In this document: positions 35,001 through 41,347 of the stretch, in pieces
How positions within the stretch are numbered: the first letter of the stretch is position 1
Layout of the letters: the number at the start of each line of letters is the position of its first letter
Source: Nonomuraea glycinis
Lineage (GTDB): Bacteria; Actinomycetota; Actinomycetes; Streptosporangiales; Streptosporangiaceae
Direction of reading: 5' to 3'
Assembly: GCF_014646515.1 (NCBI RefSeq)
Contig: NZ_BMNK01000004.1
Span: 1-52,709, forward strand
DNA length: 52,709 nucleotides
Program-made: the position numbers and the translations under genes
The notes under the pieces: generated by a model
Seen by the model: the letters and a program-made list of their open reading frames with translations, nothing else
What the model was told of the DNA's origin: nothing
The model's database searches: none

Positions 35001-35922
35001 CCATCGACATGACGAAGCCGAGGAACAGCGCGTGCAGGGCCGCGTCGTAGAGGTAGCCGCCGGTCGACAGGCCCGTGACGATCCACAGCGCCCCGGCCGT
35101 CGCCAGCCAGCCGTATCCGGCGAGCAGGCAGACGGCCGCGTACCGGGGCAATCCCGAGCCGCGGACCGTCCGGCGGGCCACGTCGTACCAGGCCAGCCAG
35201 GCTGCCACCGCGACCATCGCGGCCCCCGCCGTCCGCGCGCCCAGGCCCGGGTCCGCGAGGGAGAGCACCGCTGCGGCGCCGAGCAGCGCGGCCGCGCCCA
35301 CCAGTCCGCCCCGGGCGCTGGTCCGCAGGAAGACGACGTGCGCCAGCTCCAGCCGTTCGGCGGCGATGGTCAGCACATGGAAGGCGGCGAACCAGACGAT
35401 CAGCTCCGGGATCGGCCGTCCGGCCAGCCAGAGCAACCCGCCGGCGAACCAGGCCAGTCCCCCGGCCAGTTGCAGGGCCGTCTCGCAGCTCAGCCGCCGC
35501 CCCAGCAGCGCCACGTAGACGCCCACCAGCCAGCCGCCGGCGGCGGTCAGCGCGAGTTGGCCGGCCCGCTCGGCGCCGGCGGCCAGCGCGACGGCGCCCA
35601 GCCCGGACAGGGCGGGGGCGAGGTAGGCCCAGCGGTGGCGCAGCGCCACCGCGCGCTCCAGCGCGATCAGCGTGCCCAGGAAGCCCAGCGCCATCAGCGG
35701 CCCGTGCTGCTCGGTGAACGCCACCGGCGCGGGCACCTGGGCGATCAGCAGGGCCAGTCCTCCGGACAGGCCCGCGATCAGCGCGACGGCGACCCCGGCC
35801 AGCACGGCGAGCCTGCCGACCGCCAGACGCGCGCGAGCCCGCCCCGGCCCCGGTCTCGGTCCCGGCCTCGGCCTCGGCGGGGCAGGCGTGCGGGGCCGCG
35901 CTGACGTGGGTGGTGTGGACAC
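32005..35922 (-). CDS. NnrS-like membrane domain fused to copper nitrite reductase (NirK type)
   Basis: One open frame of 1305 residues. Residues 1-390 form an NnrS-like membrane domain (about 12 TM; HGPLMALGFLGTLIALERAVA, AALHALFLGFVMSMVFGHAP). Residues 391-800 are a second His-rich membrane region (IHVFLLGAVSTAILIWSEHF, HERLHAAHAQVNLLGWIGL). Residues 865-955 are an azurin-like cupredoxin (HDLRL, WCTVAGHRAAGM). A Gly-x-Thr linker and a two-cupredoxin NirK module follow, with type 2 copper DHGIDFH (about 1092) and type 1 copper YHCSTMPMTQH (about 1132). At GTG 34752 a perfect ribosome site AGGAAGG sits 8 nt upstream, so a separate 915-residue product is likely also made. It probably reduces nitrite to NO outside the membrane. 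Confidence 0.82.
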   Translation of the reverse strand: MSTPPTSARPRTPAPPRPRPGPRPGPGRARARLAVGRLAVLAGVAVALIAGLSGGLALLIAQVPAPVAFTEQHGPLMALGFLGTLIALERAVALRHRWAYLAPALSGLGAVALAAGAERAGQLALTAAGGWLVGVYVALLGRRLSCETALQLAGGLAWFAGGLLWLAGRPIPELIVWFAAFHVLTIAAERLELAHVVFLRTSARGGLVGAAALLGAAAVLSLADPGLGARTAGAAMVAVAAWLAWYDVARRTVRGSGLPRYAAVCLLAGYGWLATAGALWIVTGLSTGGYLYDAALHALFLGFVMSMVFGHAPVILPALLRVRLPYRPVLYAPLALLHVAVAARVIGDLTAIGPVRTLGGVLSELALLLFAGCAIAVARSRAGHDRKAPAVNPLEVRIQKGPQPLTPPRPRASWHLRANAIVLAWLGLTVAVALAGEALPAPRWLLIHVFLLGAVSTAILIWSEHFTVALLRARTPGRRGSLTRLALLNVATVAILYGVAAGPWQLAAAGATMAVGVVLWHAHTLISLVRHALPGRFGHVIGWYVCAAGALAAGGVLGGLLAAQVGHGETHERLHAAHAQVNLLGWIGLTVLGTLFTLWPTVLRTRMSERTRRASRAGLPLVAAGLAVAVAGLVAGWRWIALAGLVAYAAGTLTALVPLAEAARRRRPHTGAAWMLGASVVWFEIALVADLVIVATRPAGEVAAALAPLLPLVLVGFIAQVLLGSLLHLLPAVLGGGPARFKENAALLERGWTARLAALNLGVPLLALPVPTPLGLLGWALVLAAGAAFIMLAVIALTRARAAEAAKAGVAEGAKAGAAADRPARDREGRGRAWPAVAGVAAGCLLTAAAVVVATTGGAGPQTRVTATGVQTVEVTLSGMSIRPSVIEAAAGTVLTLRVTNADAQRHDLRLATGERTPMLGIGQSATLTLRPLGEAVDGWCTVAGHRAAGMTMRIVPTGTTAHPADPGHTGHSATGTGETGMTGTAGETGTTGTTGETGTTGTTGATGMSGASRPLDLAAPMSPGWTPYDAALEPAPGGTEHAVELRVDDKVVREVAPGVRQRVWTYNGTVPGPVLRGGVGDVFTVTFVNGGSMDHGIDFHAGANAPDGVMRSIAPGERLTYRFRAEFAGAWLYHCSTMPMTQHIANGMYGAVIIDPPRLPKVDREYLLVQGELHLGELGSDAQVAKIREGRPDGWMFNGTAAGYDHAPLTAKAGERVRIWAVAAGPSSGTALHVVGAPFDTIYREGAYQLRESDPGGAQVLDLAPAQGGFAELVFPEAGTYPVVDHTMRQAEGGAHGLFKVGAR
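32893..33005 (-). repeat. Collagen-like Gly-x-Thr repeat linker in the nitrite reductase
   Basis: Nine-base-derived repeats (CCGGTCGTGCCGGTCTCG type) encode about a dozen G-x-T triplets between the azurin-like domain and the NirK module. Confidence 0.8.
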
Positions 35923-35940
35923 TGCCTGGGGCGCTCTCTG

Positions 35941-36055
35941 CTGGTGGTCAGGTGAAGTGGTGCTCTCCGCTGGTGGTCAGGTAGAAGTGGTGCTCTCCGC
36001 TGGTGGTCAGGTAGAAGGGGTACTCCCCGCTGGTGGTCAGGTGGAGCGGACGTGC
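35941..36055. repeat. Four 29/30 bp repeats in the nitrite reductase leader
   Basis: CTGGTGGTCAGGT-containing units start at 35941, 35970, 36000 and 36030. They lie between DevR-like box A and the GTG start at 35922; one unit is 29 bp, the others 30. Confidence 0.8.
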
Positions 36056-36108
36056 CTCACGCTAGACCCGGCCGGGTCGCGGCGACCGGGCCGAAGGTCA
36101 CCTTCGCC

Positions 36109-36123
36109 GGGACTAAAGTCCTT
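36109..36123. promoter_or_regulatory. DevR/DosR-like box A
   Basis: GGGACTAAAGTCCTT matches the DevR consensus GGGACTWWAGTCCC at all but the final position. It is 187 bp upstream of the NnrS-NirK start. A second weaker palindrome (CGAAGGTCACCTTCG, 36092-36106) sits beside it, as DevR sites often come in pairs. Confidence 0.7.
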
Positions 36124-36149
36124 CGCCCGGGGCGCCTGCCCGAGAGGGC

Positions 36150-36500
36150 TCAGCGAGGGCCGGTGGCCGGTACGGGGGTGCTCGGCTGACGGATCCCGGT
36201 GGCGCCCAGGCCGCGGCGGGTGTAGAGGTCGTCGATGGCGACCAGGACGCTGTTGATCGTCGCCGGACTGTAGCCGCGGTCGTGCAGGTGGCGGCGGTAG
36301 CGGTGGGCTGTCCGGACGGCGGCGGACGTGTCCGCCGGCACGCCGTCGCCGGACCCGGCGACCCAGGTGAGGAAGCCGCGAACGCGGTGAAAGTACGCGG
36401 TTCGGCTGGTGTCGGCCAGCGATGAGCAGGTCAGGTCGGCGGCGTAGGCCGACAGCATCGCCGCGCAGTCGGGCGTCATCCGGTCCTCTGTCACACTCAT
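36150..36500 (-). CDS. Tyrosine recombinase N-terminal domain only
   Basis: A 116-residue protein with the SAM-like core-binding fold of XerC/D-type integrases (AYAADLTCSSLADTSRTAYFHRVRGFLTWVAG, AVRTAHRYRRHLHDRGYSPATINSVLVAIDDLYTRRGLG). It stops where the catalytic domain (Arg, HxxR, Tyr) should begin, and none is found within 300 bp. It may be a truncated integrase, or a stand-alone core-binding protein as sometimes seen in actinomycetes. The ATG 36500 start faces the PPOX gene, with repeats and a DevR-like box between. Confidence 0.7.
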   Translation of the reverse strand: MSVTEDRMTPDCAAMLSAYAADLTCSSLADTSRTAYFHRVRGFLTWVAGSGDGVPADTSAAVRTAHRYRRHLHDRGYSPATINSVLVAIDDLYTRRGLGATGIRQPSTPVPATGPR

Positions 36501-36526
36501 GAGCGACTCCTTGTTCCCCTCTCGAC

Positions 36527-36616
36527 CTCTCGCAAGCCCAGCTCCCGAAAGCTCACCTCGCGCAAGCCGACCTCCCGAAAGCTCACCTCCCGCGAGCCAC
36601 CATCCCGAAAGCTCAC
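36527..36616. repeat. Three 30 bp tandem repeats
   Basis: Units 36527-36556, 36557-36586 and 36587-36616 share CCCGAAAGCTCAC; a partial copy follows. They lie between the integrase fragment and DevR-like box B. Confidence 0.85.
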
Positions 36617-36666
36617 CTCGCGCACGCGCAAGCCCCCCTCCCGCACGACCACCTCTGGGAAAGAGG

Positions 36667-36681
36667 GGACTTTCGTCCCTG
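36667..36681. promoter_or_regulatory. DevR/DosR-like box B
   Basis: GGGACTTTCGTCCCT, a near-perfect DevR palindrome whose centre is 39 bp before the PPOX start codon, the usual activating distance. Confidence 0.8.
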
Positions 36682-36712
36682 TCACGGACGCGCGGGCAAC
36701 CGGGAGGATGGC

Positions 36713-37153
36713 ATGGTGAAATCCAGCACGGCGGGCTTGCGGCAGCTCAAGAACCTGTCCGAGGAAGAGGCGCTGCGGCGCCTGGCTGGCGTGCCACTCG
36801 GCCGGATCGTCTTCACCCGCCAGGCCCTTCCGGCCGTCCGGCCGGTGAACCACATCGTCGTCGACGGGAACGTGATCATCCGCTCCAGCCAGGGGACCAT
36901 CCTCAGCACCGAGGTGGCGCCGGCCGGAGCGGTCGTGGCCTTCGAGGCCGATGAGCTCGACGGGGCCGAGCGGCTGGGCTGGAGCGTGATCATCACGGGC
37001 ATGGCGCGCCTGGTCACCGATCCGCGGGAGATCGAGCGTTTCCAGGCCCGCCTGCACCCCTGGGTGGCCGGGACGATGGACCAGGTCATCCGCATCCGTC
37101 CCGAGATCGTCACCGGCTTCGAGCTGGTCCCCGCGGCCAACGCCCCGGCCTGA
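36713..37153 (+). CDS. Pyridoxamine 5'-phosphate oxidase-family flavoprotein
   Basis: A 146-residue split-barrel flavin-binding protein. It begins LKNLSEEEALRRLAGVPLGRIVFTRQALPAVRPVNHIVVDGNVIIRSSQ, typical of the PPOX subgroup found in DosR regulons (Rv3131/Rv2004c-neighbour type). It continues AVVAFEADELDGAERLGWSVIITGMARLV. GGGAGG (36702-36707) precedes ATG 36713. DevR-like box B lies at 36667-36681. It is likely induced under hypoxia or NO and binds FMN or F420; the reaction is unknown. Confidence 0.88.
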   Translation: MVKSSTAGLRQLKNLSEEEALRRLAGVPLGRIVFTRQALPAVRPVNHIVVDGNVIIRSSQGTILSTEVAPAGAVVAFEADELDGAERLGWSVIITGMARLVTDPREIERFQARLHPWVAGTMDQVIRIRPEIVTGFELVPAANAPA

Positions 37154-37162
37154 GCGCACGCC

Positions 37163-37179
37163 CCGGACCAGCGGTCCGG
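37163..37179. terminator. Hairpin between convergent genes
   Basis: CCGGACC-AGC-GGTCCGG is a perfect 7 bp stem between the PPOX stop and the nitronate monooxygenase stop. It has no U-tract, so it is only a candidate bidirectional terminator. Confidence 0.4.
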
Positions 37180-37206
37180 AGGTCGTCGGCGGTCCGGAGG
37201 TCATCG
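37171..37206 (-). repeat. Two 18 bp repeats over the nitronate monooxygenase stop
   Basis: GCGGTCCGGAGGTCGTCG and GCGGTCCGGAGGTCATCG; the second holds the TGA stop (complement TCA at 37201), the first has CGA in its place. Confidence 0.8.
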
Positions 37207-38622
37207 GGCCACGTCCTTCAGGATGTGGCGCACGACGTCGGCGGCCGAGTGGTCCGCTGGCAGGCCGGCGAGGAAGCCGGTGTCCTGGCCAAGGGTGAGC
37301 AGCGCGGGTTCGTGATAGCCGTCGGCCCGGTGCTGGCCCAGGCCGATGGCCGCGACCAGGGCGTTGCACAGGCAGCGGCGGCCGTCGGCCTCCTCGGCCG
37401 GACGCCCCTTGCGCACATAGATGTCGACCGGCTCGGCGGGACAGCGGTAGCCGACCCCGCCCTCCTGCTTGATGTACGGCGTGCGCAGGTAGCCCAGGTC
37501 GCACAGGCGGGGCCGCTCGTCGTACACCAGGGTGTCGGACAGCGTGCCGGGCAGGCCGGCGACTTTGAACGGGAAGCCCGTCGGCGAGGCGAGCGGGTCG
37601 TTGCGCACCTCCAGTGTGCCGTCGGCGGCCCGCCGCAGCAGCCGCTGCCTCAGCTCGCCGTCGAGCCCGGACTCGCGGCACAGCGCGAACGCCGACCCCA
37701 CCTGGACCCCGTTCGCCCCGGCGGCCAGTGCCCTGGCCGGCCCGCCGGGCGCGCCGTAGCCGCCGGCCAGCCAGAACGGCAGCTCGAGCGCCGCCACCTT
37801 GCCGGTGTCGACCTCGTCGCGCGGCCCGTAGACGGGCTCGCCGTCGGGGTCGAGCCGCATCCGGCCGCGTGGGGGCGCGCTGTGCCCGCCCGCGATCGGG
37901 CCTTCCAGGACGAATCCGTCCGGCCGGGTGTTCGCCGAGCGGGCCAGGTAGGCGGCCAGGACGTGCGAGGAGACGATCGCCAGCAGCCGGGGCCGCGCCA
38001 GCGGGGGCATGGAGCGGCCGAGGAGGGCGCGCGGGTCCAGGCCGACGGTGTGGACGGCGTCGCCGGCTCCGGCCACGGCGATCGTGACCTGCCCCGGCCG
38101 GTGCGCGGCGAGCTCGTCGAGCAGGTGCGGGATCTCCGCCGGGATGCCGGCGCCCATCAGCACGTAGTCGACACCGGCCAGCAGTGCGCCGTAGACGGCG
38201 GCGGGCGTGGCCATCTGGATCTTCTCCAGATAGTTGACGCCGACCGGGCCGTCGTGGCCCTGCTTGGCGAGGAAGACCTCGGCGAAGTTGGCGACCACGG
38301 TGAGCTCGTCACGGGCGCGGCTGGGCCGCAGCCCGAGCCGGGGCACCGGCCGGTAGGGCGTTCCGGGTTCGACGCCGCCGGGGATGAAGTAGCGGCCGAG
38401 CACCCGGTCGGCGATCGCGGCCACCGGGAAGCGGGCCAGCGCCTGCCGCAGGTGCCCGCCGGGGTCTCCCTCCTGCAGCCGCCGGGCCAGGGTGACGTCC
38501 AGCGCGGTCCCCGACACCACGCCGAGTTGGCCGGTGCGGGCCACGGCCCGCGCCAGCCGCCACCCGGATACGCCCACTCCCATGCCGCCCTGGATCAGGA
38601 TCGGCTCGGACACCCGGTTCAC
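37201..38622 (-). CDS. Nitronate monooxygenase (2-nitropropane dioxygenase family)
   Basis: The 473-residue FMN-dependent TIM-barrel protein starts at GTG 38622, overlapping the stop of the 64-residue gene (GTGA). Family features: ILIQGGMGVGVSGWRLARAVARTGQLGVVSGTALD, HDGPVGVNYLEKIQ, VLEGPIAGGHSAPPRG (catalytic His region) and GANGVQVGSAFALCRESGLD. It oxidises alkyl nitronates such as propionate-3-nitronate to aldehydes and nitrite, which fits a nitrite/NO island. It shares DevR-like box C with the preceding small gene. The C-terminal 60 residues with clustered Cys (RRCLCNALV) are longer than in simple family members. Confidence 0.88.
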   Translation of the reverse strand: MNRVSEPILIQGGMGVGVSGWRLARAVARTGQLGVVSGTALDVTLARRLQEGDPGGHLRQALARFPVAAIADRVLGRYFIPGGVEPGTPYRPVPRLGLRPSRARDELTVVANFAEVFLAKQGHDGPVGVNYLEKIQMATPAAVYGALLAGVDYVLMGAGIPAEIPHLLDELAAHRPGQVTIAVAGAGDAVHTVGLDPRALLGRSMPPLARPRLLAIVSSHVLAAYLARSANTRPDGFVLEGPIAGGHSAPPRGRMRLDPDGEPVYGPRDEVDTGKVAALELPFWLAGGYGAPGGPARALAAGANGVQVGSAFALCRESGLDGELRQRLLRRAADGTLEVRNDPLASPTGFPFKVAGLPGTLSDTLVYDERPRLCDLGYLRTPYIKQEGGVGYRCPAEPVDIYVRKGRPAEEADGRRCLCNALVAAIGLGQHRADGYHEPALLTLGQDTGFLAGLPADHSAADVVRHILKDVAR

Positions 38623-38813
38623 CGGTCGTTCAGACCGAGCACATCGGGTACGGGACGGCGCGGCGGGCCGTACCCGAGCGTGCCGAGCATCTGGACGTGC
38701 CCGAACGGGCGGGCCGGATCGCCGCCGTGCCGGGCGGCGCTCAGGTCGAGTGACCGGCTGGGCGGGGAGGCGGGCTCGGTGGCGAACCGGCGGGTGATGA
38801 GTGCGGCGGACAT
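38619..38813 (-). CDS. 64-residue protein co-transcribed with nitronate monooxygenase
   Basis: This small frame starts at ATG 38813, 37 bp downstream of DevR-like box C, and overlaps the monooxygenase start by four bases. Nearly every third codon position is G or C and the N-terminus reads MSAALITRRFATEPASPPS, followed by RSLDLSAARHGGDPARPFGHVQMLGTLGYGPP. The overlap, codon bias and promoter position all support translation. No TM helix or Cys pair is present. Function unknown; I infer a DevR-controlled accessory protein. Confidence 0.7.
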   Translation of the reverse strand: MSAALITRRFATEPASPPSRSLDLSAARHGGDPARPFGHVQMLGTLGYGPPRRPVPDVLGLNDR

Positions 38814-38849
38814 GGCACAAGATTCCCGGCATGAGCCAGGGCGGCGGCA

Positions 38850-38864
38850 GGGACCAAAGTCCCT
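38850..38864. promoter_or_regulatory. DevR/DosR-like box C
   Basis: GGGACCAAAGTCCCT is a near-perfect DevR palindrome centred 44 bp before the 64-residue gene. Confidence 0.8.
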
Positions 38865-38927
38865 ACAGCGACGTCCGATGGACCATCTCCGGCGTCGTCG
38901 GCGGACATGGTCCCGGTGCGCCGGGCG

Positions 38928-40193
38928 CTATTTCGCGGCTTGTCGCGGCAGCACCATCTTGGAGGTCTGCAGCAGGGCGACCGCGGCGATGCCGACGATG
39001 GGCAGGATGGTCAGCTGCCACAGGCCGGCGCCGTCCCAGCCGAGCAGTCCGACCAGCCGGGCGAACAGCAGTCCGGAGAAGGCGGCGGCGACGTAGTAGA
39101 AGAGGATGAACAAGCCGGCGCCGCGTCCGACGTGCTCAGGTCGTACGGCACGCTGCATAGCGGTGGCGCAGTTGGTGAACAGGAACCCGCTGCCGAAGGT
39201 GCCGACCAGGAAGGACAGCACGTACTGGGCCGACGGCGTGGTGGCGACCTGGTACATGAAGTAGGTGCTGACGGCGGTCGCGGCGAGGGCGAAGGCGAGC
39301 AGGCGCGGCTGGCTCATGCGGTCGCCCAGCCACCCGGCGGGCAGCGCCATCATCGCGCCGAAGCCGAAGAAGGAGACGGCCAGCGCGGCGTCACCGGGGG
39401 TGAAGCCGAGCGACTCGCGGAGGAACGTCGGGTAGAGCCCGAGGTAGCCGTAGACGACCAGGCCGGACACGGCGGACACGAGGCCCACGCCGAGGACGTT
39501 GCGGTTGTACGGCGAGGCGGGGACGTGGTCGTAGGAGACGGCGGCGCTCTCGCCGGTGCCGCCGGTCACGGCCTCGGTCAGCTTGCGCGACACGAACAGG
39601 GCGGTGAGCAGGCAGAGCAGCAGCCCGACCGAGGCGAACAGGAAGAAGGGGGCGCGCCAGGTGCCGAAGCCGCCGGCGAGGTTGGTGCCGAGGAGGGGGC
39701 CGAGGAAGACACCGGCGCCGAAGGCGACGCCGATCACACCCGCGGCGACCGAGCGGCGATGGAAGAAGAACGCTCCGACGACCGCGTACAGCGCGGTGGC
39801 CTGGACGCCTTCGCCCACGCCGGAGACGAGCCGGTAGACGCTCATGTCGGCGATGCCCACCGACAGCGGGATCGCCAGCGTGCCGAGGGAGTAGACCAGG
39901 ACGCTGACCATGATGATGGCCTTGCGGGAGAGCCGGTCGGCCAGGTAGCCGGTGGGCAGTCCGGCCAGCGCGAGCCCCAGCGTGAAGCCCGTCGCCAGCC
40001 ACCCCGACTCTGCGAGGGAGAACCCGAGCTCCTTGGAGATGTCGGGGAGCAGGGGGTAGAAGAGCTGCCGGTCCATGGCGTTGAGCATGTAGGTGGCGCA
40101 CAGGACGGCGAAGCCGACGGCGATGGACACCTTGGTCAGTTGATCGGACCGGGCGGTGCTCTGCTCGGGTGGCTGTTGAGCGGTGCTGCTCAT
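38928..40193 (-). CDS. MFS transporter, aromatic-acid/organic-anion type
   Basis: The 421-residue carrier has 12 TM helices and the MFS motif A GYLADRLSRKAIIM (after TM2) with its echo GWLGDRMSQPRLLA in the second half. The start is ATG 40193; the longer frame upstream overlaps palindromic sites. NAMDRQLFYPLLPDISKELGFSLAESGWLATGF resembles DHA1/AAHS-type importers. It is divergent from the IclR regulator of the catabolic cluster, so it probably imports the ring substrate. Confidence 0.85.
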   Translation of the reverse strand: MSSTAQQPPEQSTARSDQLTKVSIAVGFAVLCATYMLNAMDRQLFYPLLPDISKELGFSLAESGWLATGFTLGLALAGLPTGYLADRLSRKAIIMVSVLVYSLGTLAIPLSVGIADMSVYRLVSGVGEGVQATALYAVVGAFFFHRRSVAAGVIGVAFGAGVFLGPLLGTNLAGGFGTWRAPFFLFASVGLLLCLLTALFVSRKLTEAVTGGTGESAAVSYDHVPASPYNRNVLGVGLVSAVSGLVVYGYLGLYPTFLRESLGFTPGDAALAVSFFGFGAMMALPAGWLGDRMSQPRLLAFALAATAVSTYFMYQVATTPSAQYVLSFLVGTFGSGFLFTNCATAMQRAVRPEHVGRGAGLFILFYYVAAAFSGLLFARLVGLLGWDGAGLWQLTILPIVGIAAVALLQTSKMVLPRQAAK

Positions 40194-40263
40194 TGTGCTG
40201 CTCCATTCGGCGGGGGGACGCGCGCAAGGGGCCGCATGGTGGCGCTGGTTCGGACTTTGGTTC

Positions 40264-40277
40264 CGGACGTTCGTCCG
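40264..40277. promoter_or_regulatory. CGGACG-TT-CGTCCG palindrome, IclR site candidate
   Basis: A perfect palindrome 70 bp upstream of the MFS start. Arms match the sites at 40376 and 41306. Confidence 0.55.
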
Positions 40278-40375
40278 CATCACGGTCGCTCACGGGTGGC
40301 CCTAGAATGATGTGACGAATGACACCTGTCAAGAGTCCGGGTTCACCGGGACCGATACAGGTCTGTGGTCCGGGT

Positions 40376-40390
40376 GTCCGAGTCGCGGAC
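40376..40390. promoter_or_regulatory. GTCCG-N5-CGGAC palindrome, IclR site candidate
   Basis: GTCCGAGTCGCGGAC lies 63 bp upstream of the IclR gene start region, in the MFS/IclR divergent promoter. Confidence 0.55.
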
Positions 40391-40453
40391 AGCGCAGGAC
40401 CCATCCCCTAGAGTCGGCTGCACAGCCGTACCTGGAAATGCTCCTAAGGAGTA

Positions 40454-41263
40454 GTGATCGCCGTGGCCCGTCGAAGCAGCGACCCTGACTTCATCGAAGC
40501 GCTCGCCCGAGGCCTCGACGTGATCCGGGCCTTTCGCCCCAACCGGCCGGTGATGACGCTGTCCGAGGTGGCCACCGAAGCCGGCCTGGCCAGGCCCACG
40601 GCGCGGCGCATCCTGCTCACCCTGGAGGAGCTCGGCTACGCCCGCGCCGACGACAACGGGTTCGCGCTCACCCCGCGGATCATGGAGCTCGGGGTGGCGT
40701 ACGTGCGGTCCATGGGACTGTGGGAGATCGCCCGGCCGCACATGGAGTGGCTTGTCGCGCGCACCCACCAGTCGTCCTCGATCGCCCAGCTGGACGGCTC
40801 CGACATCGTGTACGTCGCCCGCGTCGCGGTGCCCAAGATCGTGACGCTGCGGGTGGACATCGGCACCCGGTTCCCGGCCGCGGCCACCTCGCTGGGCAAG
40901 GTCCTGCTGGCCGCGCTGCACCCCGCCGAGCTGACGAAGGTGCTGGCCGAGCCCGGCCGCTCCGGCGTGCAGCCGAGCGCGAGCCCCTGCGAGGAGGAGC
41001 TGACGGCGGCGCTGCGCGAGGTGCGGGCCAAGGGCTGGGCGCTGACCGACCAGCAGCTCGCGCCCGCGATCCGCTCGGTGGCCGCGCCGCTGCGCGACGG
41101 GTCCGGCCGGACCATCGCGGCGCTCAACGTCAACGCCCACGCCGCGGAGACCTCGCTGGAGACCCTGGCCGAGGACTACCTCCCGCTGCTGCTGCAGGCC
41201 GCCGGCGCGATCAGTGCCGACTGGGCGCGGCACGAGTCGGTGCCGTACGTCACGGCGGGCTGA
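40454..41263 (+). CDS. IclR-family regulator (PcaR/PobR-like)
   Basis: The 269-residue protein has an N-terminal HTH (IEALARGLDVIRAFRPNRPVMTLSEVATEAGLARPTARRILLTLEELGY) and the C-terminal IclR effector domain (SSSIAQLDGSDIVYVARVAVPKIV, RFPAAATSLGKVLLA, VAAPLRDGSGRTIAALNVNAHA). It resembles the PcaU/PcaR branch that senses protocatechuate-type acids. GTG 40454 is only 2 nt behind AAGGAG; GTG 40463 is 11 nt behind it and may be the true start. It is placed between the importer and the catabolic operon and is the likely regulator of both. Confidence 0.9.
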   Translation: MIAVARRSSDPDFIEALARGLDVIRAFRPNRPVMTLSEVATEAGLARPTARRILLTLEELGYARADDNGFALTPRIMELGVAYVRSMGLWEIARPHMEWLVARTHQSSSIAQLDGSDIVYVARVAVPKIVTLRVDIGTRFPAAATSLGKVLLAALHPAELTKVLAEPGRSGVQPSASPCEEELTAALREVRAKGWALTDQQLAPAIRSVAAPLRDGSGRTIAALNVNAHAAETSLETLAEDYLPLLLQAAGAISADWARHESVPYVTAG

Positions 41264-41305
41264 GCGACTTGACAGGAGAAAGCGGCACCTCGGAGACTGG
41301 GTCCA

Positions 41306-41332
41306 GCGGACAACCGTCCGCTTGACGGACGG
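41306..41332. promoter_or_regulatory. Overlapping GTCCG/CGGAC palindromes before the catabolic operon
   Basis: GCGGAC-AACC-GTCCGC (41306-41321) overlaps CCGTCCG-CTTGA-CGGACGG (41314-41332), ending 15 bp before the CoA-transferase start. Both are perfect. Confidence 0.6.
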
Positions 41333-41347
41333 AGAGGTTCTGAGCGG

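Noticed and set aside
33916..35904. Plus-strand open frame of 662 codons opposite the NnrS-NirK gene
   Set aside because: Composition is Arg/Gln/Gly-rich with no fold or motif; it is the antisense shadow of a strongly GC3-biased gene.
40251..40265. CGGACTTTGGTTCCG as a fourth DevR box before the MFS gene
   Set aside because: Only 12 of 15 positions fit, both ends deviate, and the gene belongs to the IclR-controlled cluster.
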